A stretch of DNA of 64,000 bases, from the NCBI RefSeq assembly GCF_002979475.1, contig NZ_PCOY01000007.1:1-64000 (forward strand). The letters run 5' to 3'. The notes below the pieces were generated by a model. That model was not told the DNA's origin and searched no databases. It saw nothing but the letters and a program-made list of their open reading frames with translations. A program made the translations under genes and the position numbers. Below, piece after piece: positions 1 through 8,813 of the stretch (positions are counted from its first letter, which is position 1; each line of letters begins with the position of its first letter). The stretch is from Microbacterium sp. MYb62. Lineage in GTDB: Bacteria > Actinomycetota > Actinomycetes > Actinomycetales > Microbacteriaceae.

Positions 1-1
1 A

Positions 2-70
2 CCCCGCACCGCCGCCGGAGAACCCCCCGCTGACCACGGCTGGGCCTCCCCGGGTGGCGACACGGCATGA
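2..70 (+). CDS. C-terminal tail of an upstream gene (5' truncated)
   Basis: An open frame enters from the left edge and ends at a TGA that overlaps the ATG of the next gene by the classical ATGA arrangement. The 22 visible codons are rich in Pro, Gly and Ala, typical of a disordered tail of a membrane protein. The overlap implies translational coupling with the following DUF4129 gene, so this is probably the first gene of the MoxR operon. No domain is visible and the family cannot be named. Confidence 0.5.
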   Translation, partial: PRTAAGEPPADHGWASPGGDTA

Positions 71-705
71 TCCCCCGATTCGATCTGTTCGTCCCCGACG
101 GGGACGAGGCACGGCGCTGGGCGGAGGAGGAACTCTCCAATCCGCGCTACGCCGATGCGAAGCCGACGTGGTTCGACCTGGTCGCACGTGACGTCGGTCG
201 TTTCCTCGCTGATCTGTTCAGCTCGGAGAACGGGGCGAACGTCGGTCCTTCCGCGCTCATCATCGTCACCGTCATCATCGTGGCGGCCCTGATCACGGCA
301 CTCGTCATCTGGGGCCGGCCGCGAAACTCGCGCGCCGTCCGCCGCGCGAGAGCCGATCTCCTGGGAGCGAGCGACGACCGTACCGCGGCGCAGCTGCGGT
401 CCGATGCCGAGCGCCGCGCCCGCGAAGGCGACTGGGATTCGGCGACCATCCTCCGATACCGGGCGATCGCCCGCAGCCTGTGGGAGCGCGATCTGATCGA
501 TCCGGCTCCCGGCGCCACCGCCCAGTCGATCGCCCGCGACGCGAGCGCGGTGTTCGCAGACGAGGCCGATGCCCTGCGGCGAGCGGCGGGCGCGTTCGAC
601 GATGTCCGCTACCTCGAGCGTCAGGCGACCTCGGAGACCTACCGCGAGCTCGCGGAGACGGATGACCGGCTCCGCGCGCGCCGTCCCGAGGCGGTTCCGG
701 CATGA
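67..705 (+). CDS. DUF4129 domain membrane protein
   Basis: A 212-residue protein with one membrane segment at about residues 62-82 and a C-terminal cytoplasmic DUF4129-like domain (about 115-200) containing the R-Y-R-A-x-A-R-S-L pattern followed by a G-x-T-A-x-S motif. DUF4129 proteins occur in actinobacterial operons with MoxR and DUF58 proteins and their biochemical role is unknown. The start overlaps the preceding stop (ATGA) and the stop overlaps the DUF4350 start at 702, so this is part of a tightly coupled operon. Function is inferred only from context: a membrane-associated complex with the MoxR ATPase. Confidence 0.85.
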   Translation: MIPRFDLFVPDGDEARRWAEEELSNPRYADAKPTWFDLVARDVGRFLADLFSSENGANVGPSALIIVTVIIVAALITALVIWGRPRNSRAVRRARADLLGASDDRTAAQLRSDAERRAREGDWDSATILRYRAIARSLWERDLIDPAPGATAQSIARDASAVFADEADALRRAAGAFDDVRYLERQATSETYRELAETDDRLRARRPEAVPA

Positions 706-1937
706 GCGTGATCGAGCAAGAAGCCCCGGTTCCGTCGACGGCGGAACAGCGACCCCGCAGGGCGAAGGCGATCCTGGGCTGGGCGATCGTCGTGGTCCTC
801 GTGCTCCTCGTCTCCTTCGTCGCCCTCCGGGTCGCCGCGACGGCGCCGGCGGAGAACGGTGCGCTCGACCCCGAGGGTCGCGGCGAGGCAGGCACCCTCG
901 CCCTCGCGGAGATCCTTCGCGATCAGGGCGTCGACGTCGACGTCCACCGATCCCGGGCGGAGGCGCGCGCGGCGATCGATGAGGACACGACGCTCGTGAT
1001 GGCCAATCCCTACACGCTCACCGATGAGGCGCTGGAGACGCTCATGGAACCTGCCGAGCGCGTCGTCTTCCTGTCCACGAGCACGCACCTGCTGAACGTT
1101 CTGAGCATCGGGGAGAACGCTCCGGGCACGCTGGCGGCAGCCACACCCGGATGCGACGTCGCCGAGTTCGCAGAGGTCGGGACGATACGCGCCGACCGGC
1201 TCTTCTCCCCCGCCGACGGAGTGCAGGCGTGCTTCGCGAACGACGAGGGCGCCGCCGTGCTCGTGGACGATCGGACCAGCACCCGACACGTCGTCGTCGA
1301 AGGCACGAGGCTCTTCAGCAACGAGTACCTCACCGAGGACGGGAATGCCGCACTGGCACTCGCTCTCCTCGGTCAGACCGACCGTGTCGTCTGGTACGTG
1401 CCCTCCTTCGGTGACTCCGACATCCAGGGCGAGCCGACGCCGACTCTCGGCAGCCTCACCCCGCTCTGGGTCACCCCCGCGATCCTGCTGCTGATGCTGG
1501 CGGGTGTCGCCACCGCGATCTGGCGCGGACAGCGCTTCGGCCCCCTGGTCGCCGAGACCCTGCCGGTGACCGTGAGGGCATCCGAGACCATGCACGGACG
1601 CGCCCGCCTGACCGCGAAGGCCGCGGATGCGGAGCACGCGGCGGAAGCTCTCCGCGACGGCGCACGGCGACGCCTCGCCCGCCGGCTCGGACTCGCGGTG
1701 CAGGCCGGCGCGGACGAGGTCGCCGACGCCGCCTCGGACCGCCTGCAGATCCCGCGCGGATCCCTGCAGGTGCTGCTGTCCGGGCCCCTCCCCACCGACG
1801 ACGACTCCCTGATCGATCTCGCCAGACGCCTCGACGAGCTCGAATCGGCCGTCGAATCCACACTCCGCTCCGCCAGGGCGACGAGCACCGCCGCAGAACC
1901 GTCCACCCATCCCAGAGAAGACGAGGGAACCACGTGA
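702..1937 (+). CDS. DUF4350 domain membrane protein
   Basis: A 411-residue protein with an N-terminal membrane anchor (about 24-46), an extracellular domain (about 50-245) fitting the DUF4350 family, and a second membrane helix at about 258-280 followed by a charged cytoplasmic tail. The stretch after the first helix contains the ENGALDPEGRGEAGTLAL-type sequence characteristic of this family, where the protein resembles a degenerate ABC-type auxiliary domain. It is the third member of the DUF4129-DUF4350-MoxR-DUF58 cluster and overlaps both neighbours by 4 bases. The equivalent position in M. tuberculosis is, from memory, Rv3691. No enzymatic residues can be assigned. Confidence 0.85.
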   Translation: MSVIEQEAPVPSTAEQRPRRAKAILGWAIVVVLVLLVSFVALRVAATAPAENGALDPEGRGEAGTLALAEILRDQGVDVDVHRSRAEARAAIDEDTTLVMANPYTLTDEALETLMEPAERVVFLSTSTHLLNVLSIGENAPGTLAAATPGCDVAEFAEVGTIRADRLFSPADGVQACFANDEGAAVLVDDRTSTRHVVVEGTRLFSNEYLTEDGNAALALALLGQTDRVVWYVPSFGDSDIQGEPTPTLGSLTPLWVTPAILLLMLAGVATAIWRGQRFGPLVAETLPVTVRASETMHGRARLTAKAADAEHAAEALRDGARRRLARRLGLAVQAGADEVADAASDRLQIPRGSLQVLLSGPLPTDDDSLIDLARRLDELESAVESTLRSARATSTAAEPSTHPREDEGTT

Positions 1938-2905
1938 CCGTTGAGAATCCTCCCGCCGACGATGCCGCACTTCGTCAGGCGATGCACCGCGTGCGCACCG
2001 AGGTCGACAAGGCGGTGGTCGGCCAGGCCGGTACCGTCACGGGCCTCCTGGTGGCGCTGCTCGCTCGGGGGCACGTGCTCCTGGAAGGTGTCCCCGGGGT
2101 CGCGAAGACGCTCGTCGTACGCTCGTTCGCACGCGCGCTCGGGCTCGACACCAAGCGGGTCCAGTTCACCCCCGACCTGATGCCCGGCGACGTCACCGGC
2201 TCGCTCGTCTACGACGCGCGCACCGGCGAATTCGACTTCCGTGCCGGCCCCGTCTTCACCCACATCCTGCTCGCGGACGAGATCAACAGGACCCCGCCGA
2301 AGACGCAGGCGGCGCTGCTGGAGGCGATGGAGGAACGTCAGGTGTCCGCCGACGGTGTCAGCCGCCCGCTGCCCGATCCGTTCCTCGTCGCCGCGACGCA
2401 GAACCCGATCGAGCACGAGGGCACCTATTCCCTGCCCGAGGCGCAGTTGGACCGCTTCCTGATGAAGCTCGTTGTCGGCATGCCGGAGCGCGACGCCGAG
2501 GTGTCGGTGCTCCGCCGGCACGCGGAGGGCTTCTCCCCGCGCGAGCTGACCGGTGTCGAGGCCGTGGTCTCCGCGGACGAGATCCGTGCCGCACAGCAGG
2601 CCGCGTCCGCCGTCGATGTGACCGACGATGTGCTCGGGTACGTCGTGGATCTCGCCAGGGCGACACGTCAGTCCCCCTCCGTTGAACTCGGTGCCAGCCC
2701 CCGCGCCTCGACCGGCCTGCTCGCGGCGGCGAAGGCCTGGGCCTGGCTCAACGCCTCCTCGGCCGTCACCCCCGATCATGTGCAGACGATGCTGGTGCCG
2801 GTGTGGCGCCATCGCCTGCAGCTGCGGCCCGACGCCCAGATGGAGGGCGTGTCCGCGGATGCGGTGCTCACCTCGGTCGTGCAGCAGACCAGGGTGCCGA
2901 TCTAG
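1934..2905 (+). CDS. moxR: MoxR-family AAA+ ATPase
   Basis: A 323-residue AAA+ ATPase of the MoxR group. Walker A GVPGVAKT is at residues 52-59 and Walker B LLADEIN at 112-118, followed by the TPPKTQAALLEAMEE region and the sensor-1 ATQNPIEHEGTY segment. MoxR ATPases act as chaperone-like remodelling factors, often for metal insertion or von Willebrand-type partner proteins; here the DUF58 product encoded next is the natural partner. Translation starts at GTG 1934, overlapping the stop of the DUF4350 gene (GTGA). The gene ends directly before the DUF58 start with no intergenic base. Confidence 0.95.
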   Translation: MTVENPPADDAALRQAMHRVRTEVDKAVVGQAGTVTGLLVALLARGHVLLEGVPGVAKTLVVRSFARALGLDTKRVQFTPDLMPGDVTGSLVYDARTGEFDFRAGPVFTHILLADEINRTPPKTQAALLEAMEERQVSADGVSRPLPDPFLVAATQNPIEHEGTYSLPEAQLDRFLMKLVVGMPERDAEVSVLRRHAEGFSPRELTGVEAVVSADEIRAAQQAASAVDVTDDVLGYVVDLARATRQSPSVELGASPRASTGLLAAAKAWAWLNASSAVTPDHVQTMLVPVWRHRLQLRPDAQMEGVSADAVLTSVVQQTRVPI

Positions 2906-4213
2906 GTGTTCGTCACCGGCCGCCTCGCCGTCGCCATCGCCGTCGGCATCGTCCCCCTCGTCCTCGCAGGGCTCGCGGGCTATCCGGCGTACGCCGTGCT
3001 CGGTGCCTGGATCGGTCTGTGCGTCCTGCTGGTCGGACTCGACGTCGCGCTCGCGGCGAACCCCCGCTCGGTCACGGTGAGCCGCCGGGTCCCGAAGCGC
3101 GTGCGCATGGGCGAGCCGGTGCCGGTGACCGTGATCGTGCACAATCACGGTGCCAGGACGCTGCATGCGGTGCTCCGCGATGCCTGGCAGCCGACGGCCG
3201 GAGCGCCGACGGAACGGCAACATCTGCACATCCCCGCCGGCGAGCGCGGAAGGGTCGCGATCCCGCTCCTCCCCCGCCGGCGCGGGGAGCTGGTCAGCGA
3301 TTTCGTGATGATCCGCTCGCGCGGCCCACTGGGCCTCGCCGGACGGCAAGCACGACATTCCGTGCGCGGAGCGATCCGGGTGCTGCCCGCGTTCTCGTCC
3401 CGCAAGCACCTGCCCTCGCGTCTGGCGAGGCTGCGCGAGCTCGACGGGAACACGAGCATCCAGGTGCGCGGCCAGGGGACCGAGTTCGACTCCCTGCGCG
3501 AGTACGTCCGCGGCGACGACGTGCGATCGATCGACTGGCGCGCCACCGCTCGTGCCGGCACGACGATGCTGCGCACCTGGCGGCCCGAGCGCGACCGGCA
3601 CGTGGTCATCATCATCGACACGGGACGCACCGCCGCGGCGCGGGTGGGCGACGGCACTCGTGTCGACGCCTCGCTCGAAGCCGCGCTGCTGCTGGCGGCG
3701 CTCGCCGCCCGTGCCGGAGATCACGTGCATCTGCTCATGTACGACCGTGCGGTGCGCGGCAGGGTGACGGGCGTCGACGGCGCCGCGCTCCTGCCCGCCT
3801 TGACCGATGCCATGGCTCCCGTGCACGCCCGCCTGGTCGACACCGACTGGCACGGCGCGTTCGCCGCGGTGCGGACGCTCACCACCCGACCGTCGCTGAT
3901 CGTCGTCCTCACGGCTCAGGATGCCGCCGAATCCGCCCGCGGTTTCCTCGGGGCCTTCCCGGACGCCTCACGGGCGACCACCGTGCTGGTCGGATCGGTG
4001 ACCGACGACGGCATCGCCGTCCTTGCCCGTCAGCGTGATTCGCGCGAAGACGTGTACCTCGCCGCGGCGGCCGAGCGGACCCTCCGCGACGCGGAGAACG
4101 TCGCCGACGCGATCCGCCGGGCCGGCGGGGAGGCGATCGCCGCCGACCCCGAGGATCTCCCCCCGAGGATCGCCGACCGGTACCTCGAGCTGAAGGCCGC
4201 CGGCCGGCTCTGA
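2906..4213 (+). CDS. DUF58 domain protein (vWA-like MoxR partner)
   Basis: A 435-residue protein with two N-terminal membrane helices (about 7-26 and 29-50), a beta-rich middle part, and the DUF58 signature RGDDVRSIDWRATAR at 201-215. The following region (from about 231, VVIIIDTGR) resembles a von Willebrand A fold with a D-T-G-R variant of the MIDAS motif. DUF58 proteins pair with MoxR ATPases, and the gene begins with GTG immediately after the moxR stop. It is the last gene of the operon; SpoIIM converges on it from the other strand across a 58-base gap with no convincing terminator hairpin. Confidence 0.9.
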   Translation: MFVTGRLAVAIAVGIVPLVLAGLAGYPAYAVLGAWIGLCVLLVGLDVALAANPRSVTVSRRVPKRVRMGEPVPVTVIVHNHGARTLHAVLRDAWQPTAGAPTERQHLHIPAGERGRVAIPLLPRRRGELVSDFVMIRSRGPLGLAGRQARHSVRGAIRVLPAFSSRKHLPSRLARLRELDGNTSIQVRGQGTEFDSLREYVRGDDVRSIDWRATARAGTTMLRTWRPERDRHVVIIIDTGRTAAARVGDGTRVDASLEAALLLAALAARAGDHVHLLMYDRAVRGRVTGVDGAALLPALTDAMAPVHARLVDTDWHGAFAAVRTLTTRPSLIVVLTAQDAAESARGFLGAFPDASRATTVLVGSVTDDGIAVLARQRDSREDVYLAAAAERTLRDAENVADAIRRAGGEAIAADPEDLPPRIADRYLELKAAGRL

Positions 4214-4271
4214 CCCCGTGCGACTCGTCCGACGCGTCCCCTCACGACCGAGCGTGCGGATCGTCTGACGG

Positions 4272-5264
4272 TCAGCCGACGACGAGGCGCGGGGTACCGG
4301 CCTCGTACTCGACGAGATCGCCGGTCTCGCCCTGACGACGGGCTCGGCCGCCGATGACGAGCATGTAGATGAGGAACACCGCGAGCGCGGCGGCGCCGAT
4401 GCCGATCTTCATCGGCCAGGGCAGAGCCCAGCCGGTGATGAAACCCTCCACGAGCCCCGCGAGGAAGAGCGCGAAGACCAGTCCGAGGGCGACGGTAGCG
4501 AGTGCGCGCCCCTCCTCGGCCAGCGCCTCGCCGCGCGAGCGGTGCCCCGGTGCGACCCATGCCCAGAAGACGTGCAGTCCGGCAGCAGCGGCGACGAAGA
4601 CGCAGGTCATCTCGAGCATGCCGTGCGGCAGGATGTAGAGCACCATGAGGTCGGCCTTGTCGTGCGCGGCCATCACCGCACCCGCGGTCCCGAGCCCCAT
4701 CGCGTTCTGCACGAGCATGTAGACCGGCCATACGCCGGTGACGCCGAAGAGCACGCACTGCATCGCGATCCAGGCGTTGTTGCTCCAGACCATGCCCATG
4801 AAGGTCGCCGCGGAGTTCTCGGTGTAGTAGCCGGTGAAGCTCTCGTCCGCGTACTGCTGGAGCGCATCCGGGGGGCCGAGGGTCGCGACGAGTGCAGGAT
4901 CGGCGGCGATCCAGGCCGCAGTGCCGACGGCGATGGCGATGAACGAGACCGCGATGACCAGGGTCGTCCAGCGCAGTCGGTACAACGCGGCGGGAAGCTG
5001 CAGCCGGAAGAAGCGCCCTGTCTGGGTGAGGATGCTGTCGGAGGCGCCGGTGAGGCGCAGTCTGGCGCGCACCAGGATCGTCGACAGATACGCCCCCTGG
5101 GGAGAGTCGCCGACCGAGGTCTTGAGCTCGGCGAGATCCGCGGAGGCTGCCCGATAGCGCATGATCAGCTCATCGACGCCGTCACCGTCGAGGCGGGCGC
5201 GGCTGAGTTCATCGAGCCGTGCCCACTCGGCCCGGCGTGCATCAGTCAGCGCATCGGCATCCAC
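4272..5264 (-). CDS. Stage II sporulation protein M-like (SpoIIM/DUF95) membrane protein
   Basis: A polytopic membrane protein of 330 residues with a soluble N-terminus, about six hydrophobic helices and the family signature PHGMLEM in the middle. Actinobacteria that do not sporulate retain it in the MoxR cluster (Rv3694c in M. tuberculosis, from memory), also on the opposite strand. I chose GTG at 5264 (protein begins VDADALTDARRAEW). An ATG at 5282 would add six residues, but its codon would overlap the ATG of the divergent RDD gene and would leave no room for a promoter. A TACAGT -10 box ends 7 bases before the GTG, so the mRNA is probably leaderless. Role unknown; possibly a membrane partner in the MoxR complex. 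Confidence 0.85.
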   Translation of the reverse strand: MDADALTDARRAEWARLDELSRARLDGDGVDELIMRYRAASADLAELKTSVGDSPQGAYLSTILVRARLRLTGASDSILTQTGRFFRLQLPAALYRLRWTTLVIAVSFIAIAVGTAAWIAADPALVATLGPPDALQQYADESFTGYYTENSAATFMGMVWSNNAWIAMQCVLFGVTGVWPVYMLVQNAMGLGTAGAVMAAHDKADLMVLYILPHGMLEMTCVFVAAAAGLHVFWAWVAPGHRSRGEALAEEGRALATVALGLVFALFLAGLVEGFITGWALPWPMKIGIGAAALAVFLIYMLVIGGRARRQGETGDLVEYEAGTPRLVVG

Positions 5265-5270
5265 CTGATT

Positions 5271-5277
5271 TACTGTA
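5271..5277. promoter_or_regulatory. Symmetric bidirectional -10 box (TACTGTA) between SpoIIM and RDD genes
   Basis: The heptamer reads TACTGT on the + strand and TACAGT on the - strand, so one TANNNTA element can serve both divergent genes. The + box ends 4 bases before the RDD ATG (5281) and the - box ends 7 bases before the SpoIIM GTG (5264). No Shine-Dalgarno sequence lies before either start. The 4-base spacing on the + side is shorter than the usual 6-7. Divergent transcription from symmetric -10 elements is a described phenomenon in bacteria; its use here is inferred. Confidence 0.55.
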
Positions 5278-5280
5278 CTC

Positions 5281-6090
5281 ATGTCCGTCCCGATCGCCGC
5301 CTCCGACGAGGTGCTCTCCGGTGAAGCCGTCGCGATCGACGTGCAGCCCGTCGGCTTCCTGTTGCGAGCACTCGGCGCCATCATCGACATGCTCCTCGGC
5401 TACGGCGTCTTCATCCTCTGGATCTTCCTGCGCATCTGGCTGGTGGATGCCGGCGTGCTCGACGACGCCACGGACAGGATCGCCACGGTCGCGGCGCTCG
5501 TCGTGAGCTTCGTGGTGCTGCCGATCACGATCGAGGTCGCGCTGAAGGGCCGCAGCCTCGGCAAGCTCGCCATCGGGGGACGGATCGTGCGCGTGGACGG
5601 CGGTGCCGCCGGATTCCGTCACGCGTTCATCCGCGGTCTTCTCGGCGTGCTGGAGATCTACATGACCTTCGGCGGACTCGCCGTGCTCGTCGGCGCGTTC
5701 AACGCGCGATCGCAGCGACTGGGCGACCTGGTCGCCGGCACGTACAGCCAGCGGGTCCGCACCCCGGGGCTCGCATCGCACGCACCTCTGCTTCCTCCGT
5801 CGCTGGCCGGGTGGGCGCAGATCGCCGACGTGGCGCGTCTGCCCGACCGGCTCGCGCGGCGCATCTCGCAGTTCCTGCAGACCGCGCCGCTCATGGTCCC
5901 GTCCGCGCGGGAGCGGGTCGCGTACGACCTGCTCACCGAGGCGACTCCGTTCGTCTCACCGGTCCCTCCCGCCCCGCCGGAGCAGGTGCTCATCGGCATC
6001 ACGGTGCTCCGTCGCGAGCGCGAGCGGCGAGCGCTCGAGAACATCGACCGCCGGGCCGAACGACTCACGGGTCGCCGCCTCGGCGTCTGA
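5281..6090 (+). CDS. RDD family membrane protein
   Basis: A 269-residue protein whose first 160 residues form an RDD domain: the conserved Arg in FLLRALGAIID followed by Asp, hydrophobic helices at about 26-50 and 62-85, the KGRSLGKLAIGGRIV segment and a third helix near 118-135. The C-terminal 100 residues are soluble and charged. RDD proteins are small membrane proteins of uncertain transport function. The gene follows the same order as Rv3695 in M. tuberculosis (from memory). The ATG has no Shine-Dalgarno sequence and sits just downstream of the TACTGT box, suggesting a leaderless transcript. Confidence 0.9.
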   Translation: MSVPIAASDEVLSGEAVAIDVQPVGFLLRALGAIIDMLLGYGVFILWIFLRIWLVDAGVLDDATDRIATVAALVVSFVVLPITIEVALKGRSLGKLAIGGRIVRVDGGAAGFRHAFIRGLLGVLEIYMTFGGLAVLVGAFNARSQRLGDLVAGTYSQRVRTPGLASHAPLLPPSLAGWAQIADVARLPDRLARRISQFLQTAPLMVPSARERVAYDLLTEATPFVSPVPPAPPEQVLIGITVLRRERERRALENIDRRAERLTGRRLGV

Positions 6091-6110
6091 GCACCGCGAG
6101 GGACTCGCGC

Positions 6111-7556
6111 TCAATACCGGTAGTGCTCGAGCTTGTAGGGGCCGCCCACCGGCACTCCGATGTACGCCGCCTGCTCGTCGCTGAGGGTGGTCAGCTGCAC
6201 GCCCAGGGCATCGAGGTGCAAGCGCGCGACCTTCTCGTCGAGGGCCTTGGGCAGCACGTACACGCCGGTCGGATAGGCCTCGATGTTCGTATAGAGCTCC
6301 AGCTGAGCCAGCACCTGGTTCGTGAAGGACGCGCTCATGACGAACGACGGATGACCCGTGGCGTTGCCGAGGTTCATCAGACGCCCCTCGCTGAGTACCA
6401 GCACGCTGCGTCCGCTCGGCAGGCGCCATTCGTGCACCTGCGGCTTGATCTCGATCCTCTCCGCGCCGGGGAGGGCCTCGAGCCCCGCCATGTCGATCTC
6501 GTTGTCGAAGTGGCCGACGTTGGCGACGACCGCGAGGTGCTTCAGTGCCTGCAGGTGCTCGGTCGTCACCACGTCGCGGTTGCCGGTGCCGGTCACCACG
6601 ATGTCGACCTCGCCGGCGACATCGATCAGGCGGGCGACCTGGAAGCCGTCCATGGCGGCCTGGAGCGCGCAGATCGGATCGACCTCGCTCACGATCACCC
6701 GGGCGCCCTGGCCGCGCAGCGCTTCGGCCGCCCCCTTGCCGACGTCGCCGTAGCCGCACACGAAGGCGACCTTGCCGCCGATGAGCACGTCGGTGGCGCG
6801 GTTGAGGCCGTCGGGAAGCGAGTGCCGGATGCCGTACTTGTTGTCGAACTTGCTCTTGGTCACCGAGTCGTTGACGTTGATGGCCGGGAAGAGCAGATCC
6901 CCCGCAGTCGCGAGCTCGTACAGGCGGTGCACGCCGGTGGTGGTCTCCTCCGTGACGCCGATGAGTCCGGCCGCGACCTTCGTCCAGCGATCGGGCGTCG
7001 CGGCGACCGACCCGCGCAGGAGGTCGAGGACGATCGAGTACTCGGGCGAATCGGCATCCGTCGCGGCGGGAACGACGCCGGCCTTCTCGAACTCGACGCC
7101 CCTGTGCACGAGGAGCGTCGCGTCGCCACCGTCGTCGAGGATCAGGTTGGGTCCGTCGAAGCCCGTCGACGACCAGTCGAAGATGCGATCGGTGCAGGCC
7201 CAGTACTCCTCGAGCGTCTCGCCCTTCCAGGCGAAGACCGGAACGCCGGCCGGGTCATCCACCGAGCCACCGGGGCCGACCACGACGGCGGCCGCCGCTT
7301 CATCCTGCGTGGAGAAGATGTTGCAGCTCGCCCAGCGCACCTGGGCGCCGAGCGCCACGAGCGTCTCGATGAGGACGGCGGTCTGCACGGTCATGTGGAG
7401 GGAGCCGGCGATCCTGGCACCCTTCAGCGGCTGCGCTGCACCGAACTCCGACCGGAGCGCCATGAGCCCCGGCATCTCGTTCTCCGCCAGCCGGAGCTGG
7501 TGACGGCCGGCTTCGGCGAGGGACAGGTCGGCGACGCGGTACTCGAGCTCAGGCAT
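6111..7556 (-). CDS. ahcY: Adenosylhomocysteinase (S-adenosyl-L-homocysteine hydrolase)
   Basis: A 481-residue full-length enzyme hydrolysing S-adenosylhomocysteine to adenosine and homocysteine in the methyl cycle; cytoplasmic, NAD-dependent. Visible hallmarks are the SLHMTVQTA block (52-60), the [16 protein letters not shown] segment (227-242), the NAD-binding GYGDVGKG (268-275) and the C-terminal PYKLEHYRY that contributes to the neighbouring subunit's cofactor site. Length and motifs match bacterial AhcY. It lies 42 bases downstream of the ABC permease on the same strand and could be co-transcribed; I find no clear TANNNT box or SAH riboswitch in that short gap. Confidence 0.98.
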   Translation of the reverse strand: MPELEYRVADLSLAEAGRHQLRLAENEMPGLMALRSEFGAAQPLKGARIAGSLHMTVQTAVLIETLVALGAQVRWASCNIFSTQDEAAAAVVVGPGGSVDDPAGVPVFAWKGETLEEYWACTDRIFDWSSTGFDGPNLILDDGGDATLLVHRGVEFEKAGVVPAATDADSPEYSIVLDLLRGSVAATPDRWTKVAAGLIGVTEETTTGVHRLYELATAGDLLFPAINVNDSVTKSKFDNKYGIRHSLPDGLNRATDVLIGGKVAFVCGYGDVGKGAAEALRGQGARVIVSEVDPICALQAAMDGFQVARLIDVAGEVDIVVTGTGNRDVVTTEHLQALKHLAVVANVGHFDNEIDMAGLEALPGAERIEIKPQVHEWRLPSGRSVLVLSEGRLMNLGNATGHPSFVMSASFTNQVLAQLELYTNIEAYPTGVYVLPKALDEKVARLHLDALGVQLTTLSDEQAAYIGVPVGGPYKLEHYRY

Positions 7557-7598
7557 GCGCTCATTCTTCCACCCCGCCGAATCCGGCCCGCCTGCGTG

Positions 7599-8813
7599 TC
7601 AGAACCGGATCGCATCGATCACCTTCACCCGCAGCGCGACGAGTGCGGGGATGAACCCCGACACCGCGCCGACGATCACCGAGGCGACGAGTCCGACGAG
7701 GGCGGCCCGCATCGGGAACGGCGGGATGTCCTGGATCCCGGAGAACATCGAGGTGACGACCCAGTCCGAACGCAGCACCGCGACGACGATCGCGATCCCG
7801 ATCACACCGGCGACGGTCGTCGCGACCAGGCTCTCGAGGAAGACCGAGAAGAACACGCGTCCGGAACTGGCGCCGAAGGCTCGGCGGACACCGATCTCCC
7901 GCACGCGCTGGCGCATCGCGACGAGCTGGATGTTGATCAGGCTGAGCGCCCCGAGCGCGAGGATCAGCGCGGCGATGCCGCCCGTGATCATCTCGAAGGT
8001 CGCCTGGACGTCCATCGCCCCCGGCTGCGCCGCCCAGTCCGACCTGCTCACCGTGACCGTCTGCCCTTCGGGGAGGCCCGCGCGAAGGTCCATCGCGAGC
8101 ACCGGAGCGATCTCATCGACCTGCGCGGTGCCGATCCAGATCTCGTACTGCGTCCAGGCATCCGTCGGCAGCGCGTCGATGCGGGCCCGATAGGCGTCGT
8201 AGAGCAGGTCGACGCGCAGCTCCTCGTCGCCGAAGCCCTGACGAGGCGTGATGCCGATCACCTGGTAGGTGCCGCCCGCCGGGCCGCTGAGAGTCACCGT
8301 CGGGTGCTGCGAGAGCGGCAGGCGTCCGAGACGATCCCAGAGCGCCTCGGTGATCACCACGGGAGGGGCCAGCGCCTCGACGTCGGAATCCAGGAACCAG
8401 CGCCCCTCCAGAAGCTTCTCGCGATGGATCTGCGAGAACGCGGGATCCATCACCCGGGCGGGAACAGGGGTGATCCCCTCGGGCAGCGCCACCTCGATCG
8501 ACAGGCCCTGGGAGATGCGGGCGGTGTGGCTGAAGTCGAACCTCTCGGACGCACGGCGGAAGCGCTCGTCGAAGTCATCGGCGTCGACCGGGGTGCCGTC
8601 GTCGCTGCCGACGGCCACCACGACGGTGGCCGCCCGTCCGCCCCAGCGATCCGACTGCTCGGCCTGGAACTGGCGCTGGTACTCCGATATCGCCACCACC
8701 GCGGTGAGCGCCCCCACCGAGACCGCGATCCCGATCAGGCTGAGCAGCACGCGCAGCTTGTGCACGCGGATCTCCGCCCAGGCGTCCGCGAGCGCGCCGA
8801 GGAATCCCGTCAT
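7599..8813 (-). CDS. MacB-like ABC transporter permease (FtsX domain)
   Basis: A 404-residue permease with one N-terminal helix (about 20-42), a large extracytoplasmic MacB_PCD-like domain (about 45-270) and a C-terminal FtsX block of three helices (about 278-302, 325-352, 370-396). This type VII ABC topology belongs to mechanotransmission systems that act on extracytoplasmic substrates rather than carrying them through the membrane. The ATG overlaps the TGA of the ATPase gene (ATGA at 8810-8813). With the ATPase and the HlyD-type adaptor it forms a three-gene efflux or release system of unknown substrate. Confidence 0.92.
   Translation of the reverse strand: MTGFLGALADAWAEIRVHKLRVLLSLIGIAVSVGALTAVVAISEYQRQFQAEQSDRWGGRAATVVVAVGSDDGTPVDADDFDERFRRASERFDFSHTARISQGLSIEVALPEGITPVPARVMDPAFSQIHREKLLEGRWFLDSDVEALAPPVVITEALWDRLGRLPLSQHPTVTLSGPAGGTYQVIGITPRQGFGDEELRVDLLYDAYRARIDALPTDAWTQYEIWIGTAQVDEIAPVLAMDLRAGLPEGQTVTVSRSDWAAQPGAMDVQATFEMITGGIAALILALGALSLINIQLVAMRQRVREIGVRRAFGASSGRVFFSVFLESLVATTVAGVIGIAIVVAVLRSDWVVTSMFSGIQDIPPFPMRAALVGLVASVIVGAVSGFIPALVALRVKVIDAIRF

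Noticed and set aside
1373..3853. Very long open frame antisense to the DUF4350-MoxR-DUF58 genes
   Set aside because: It mirrors the GC-rich codon structure of the sense genes, has a composition of Arg, His, Gly and Ala without any domain, and spans several genes. Typical of high-GC shadow frames.
7557..7598. Possible SAH riboswitch upstream of ahcY
   Set aside because: The gap to the upstream gene is 42 bases, too short for the known riboswitch, and its sequence shows no such fold.
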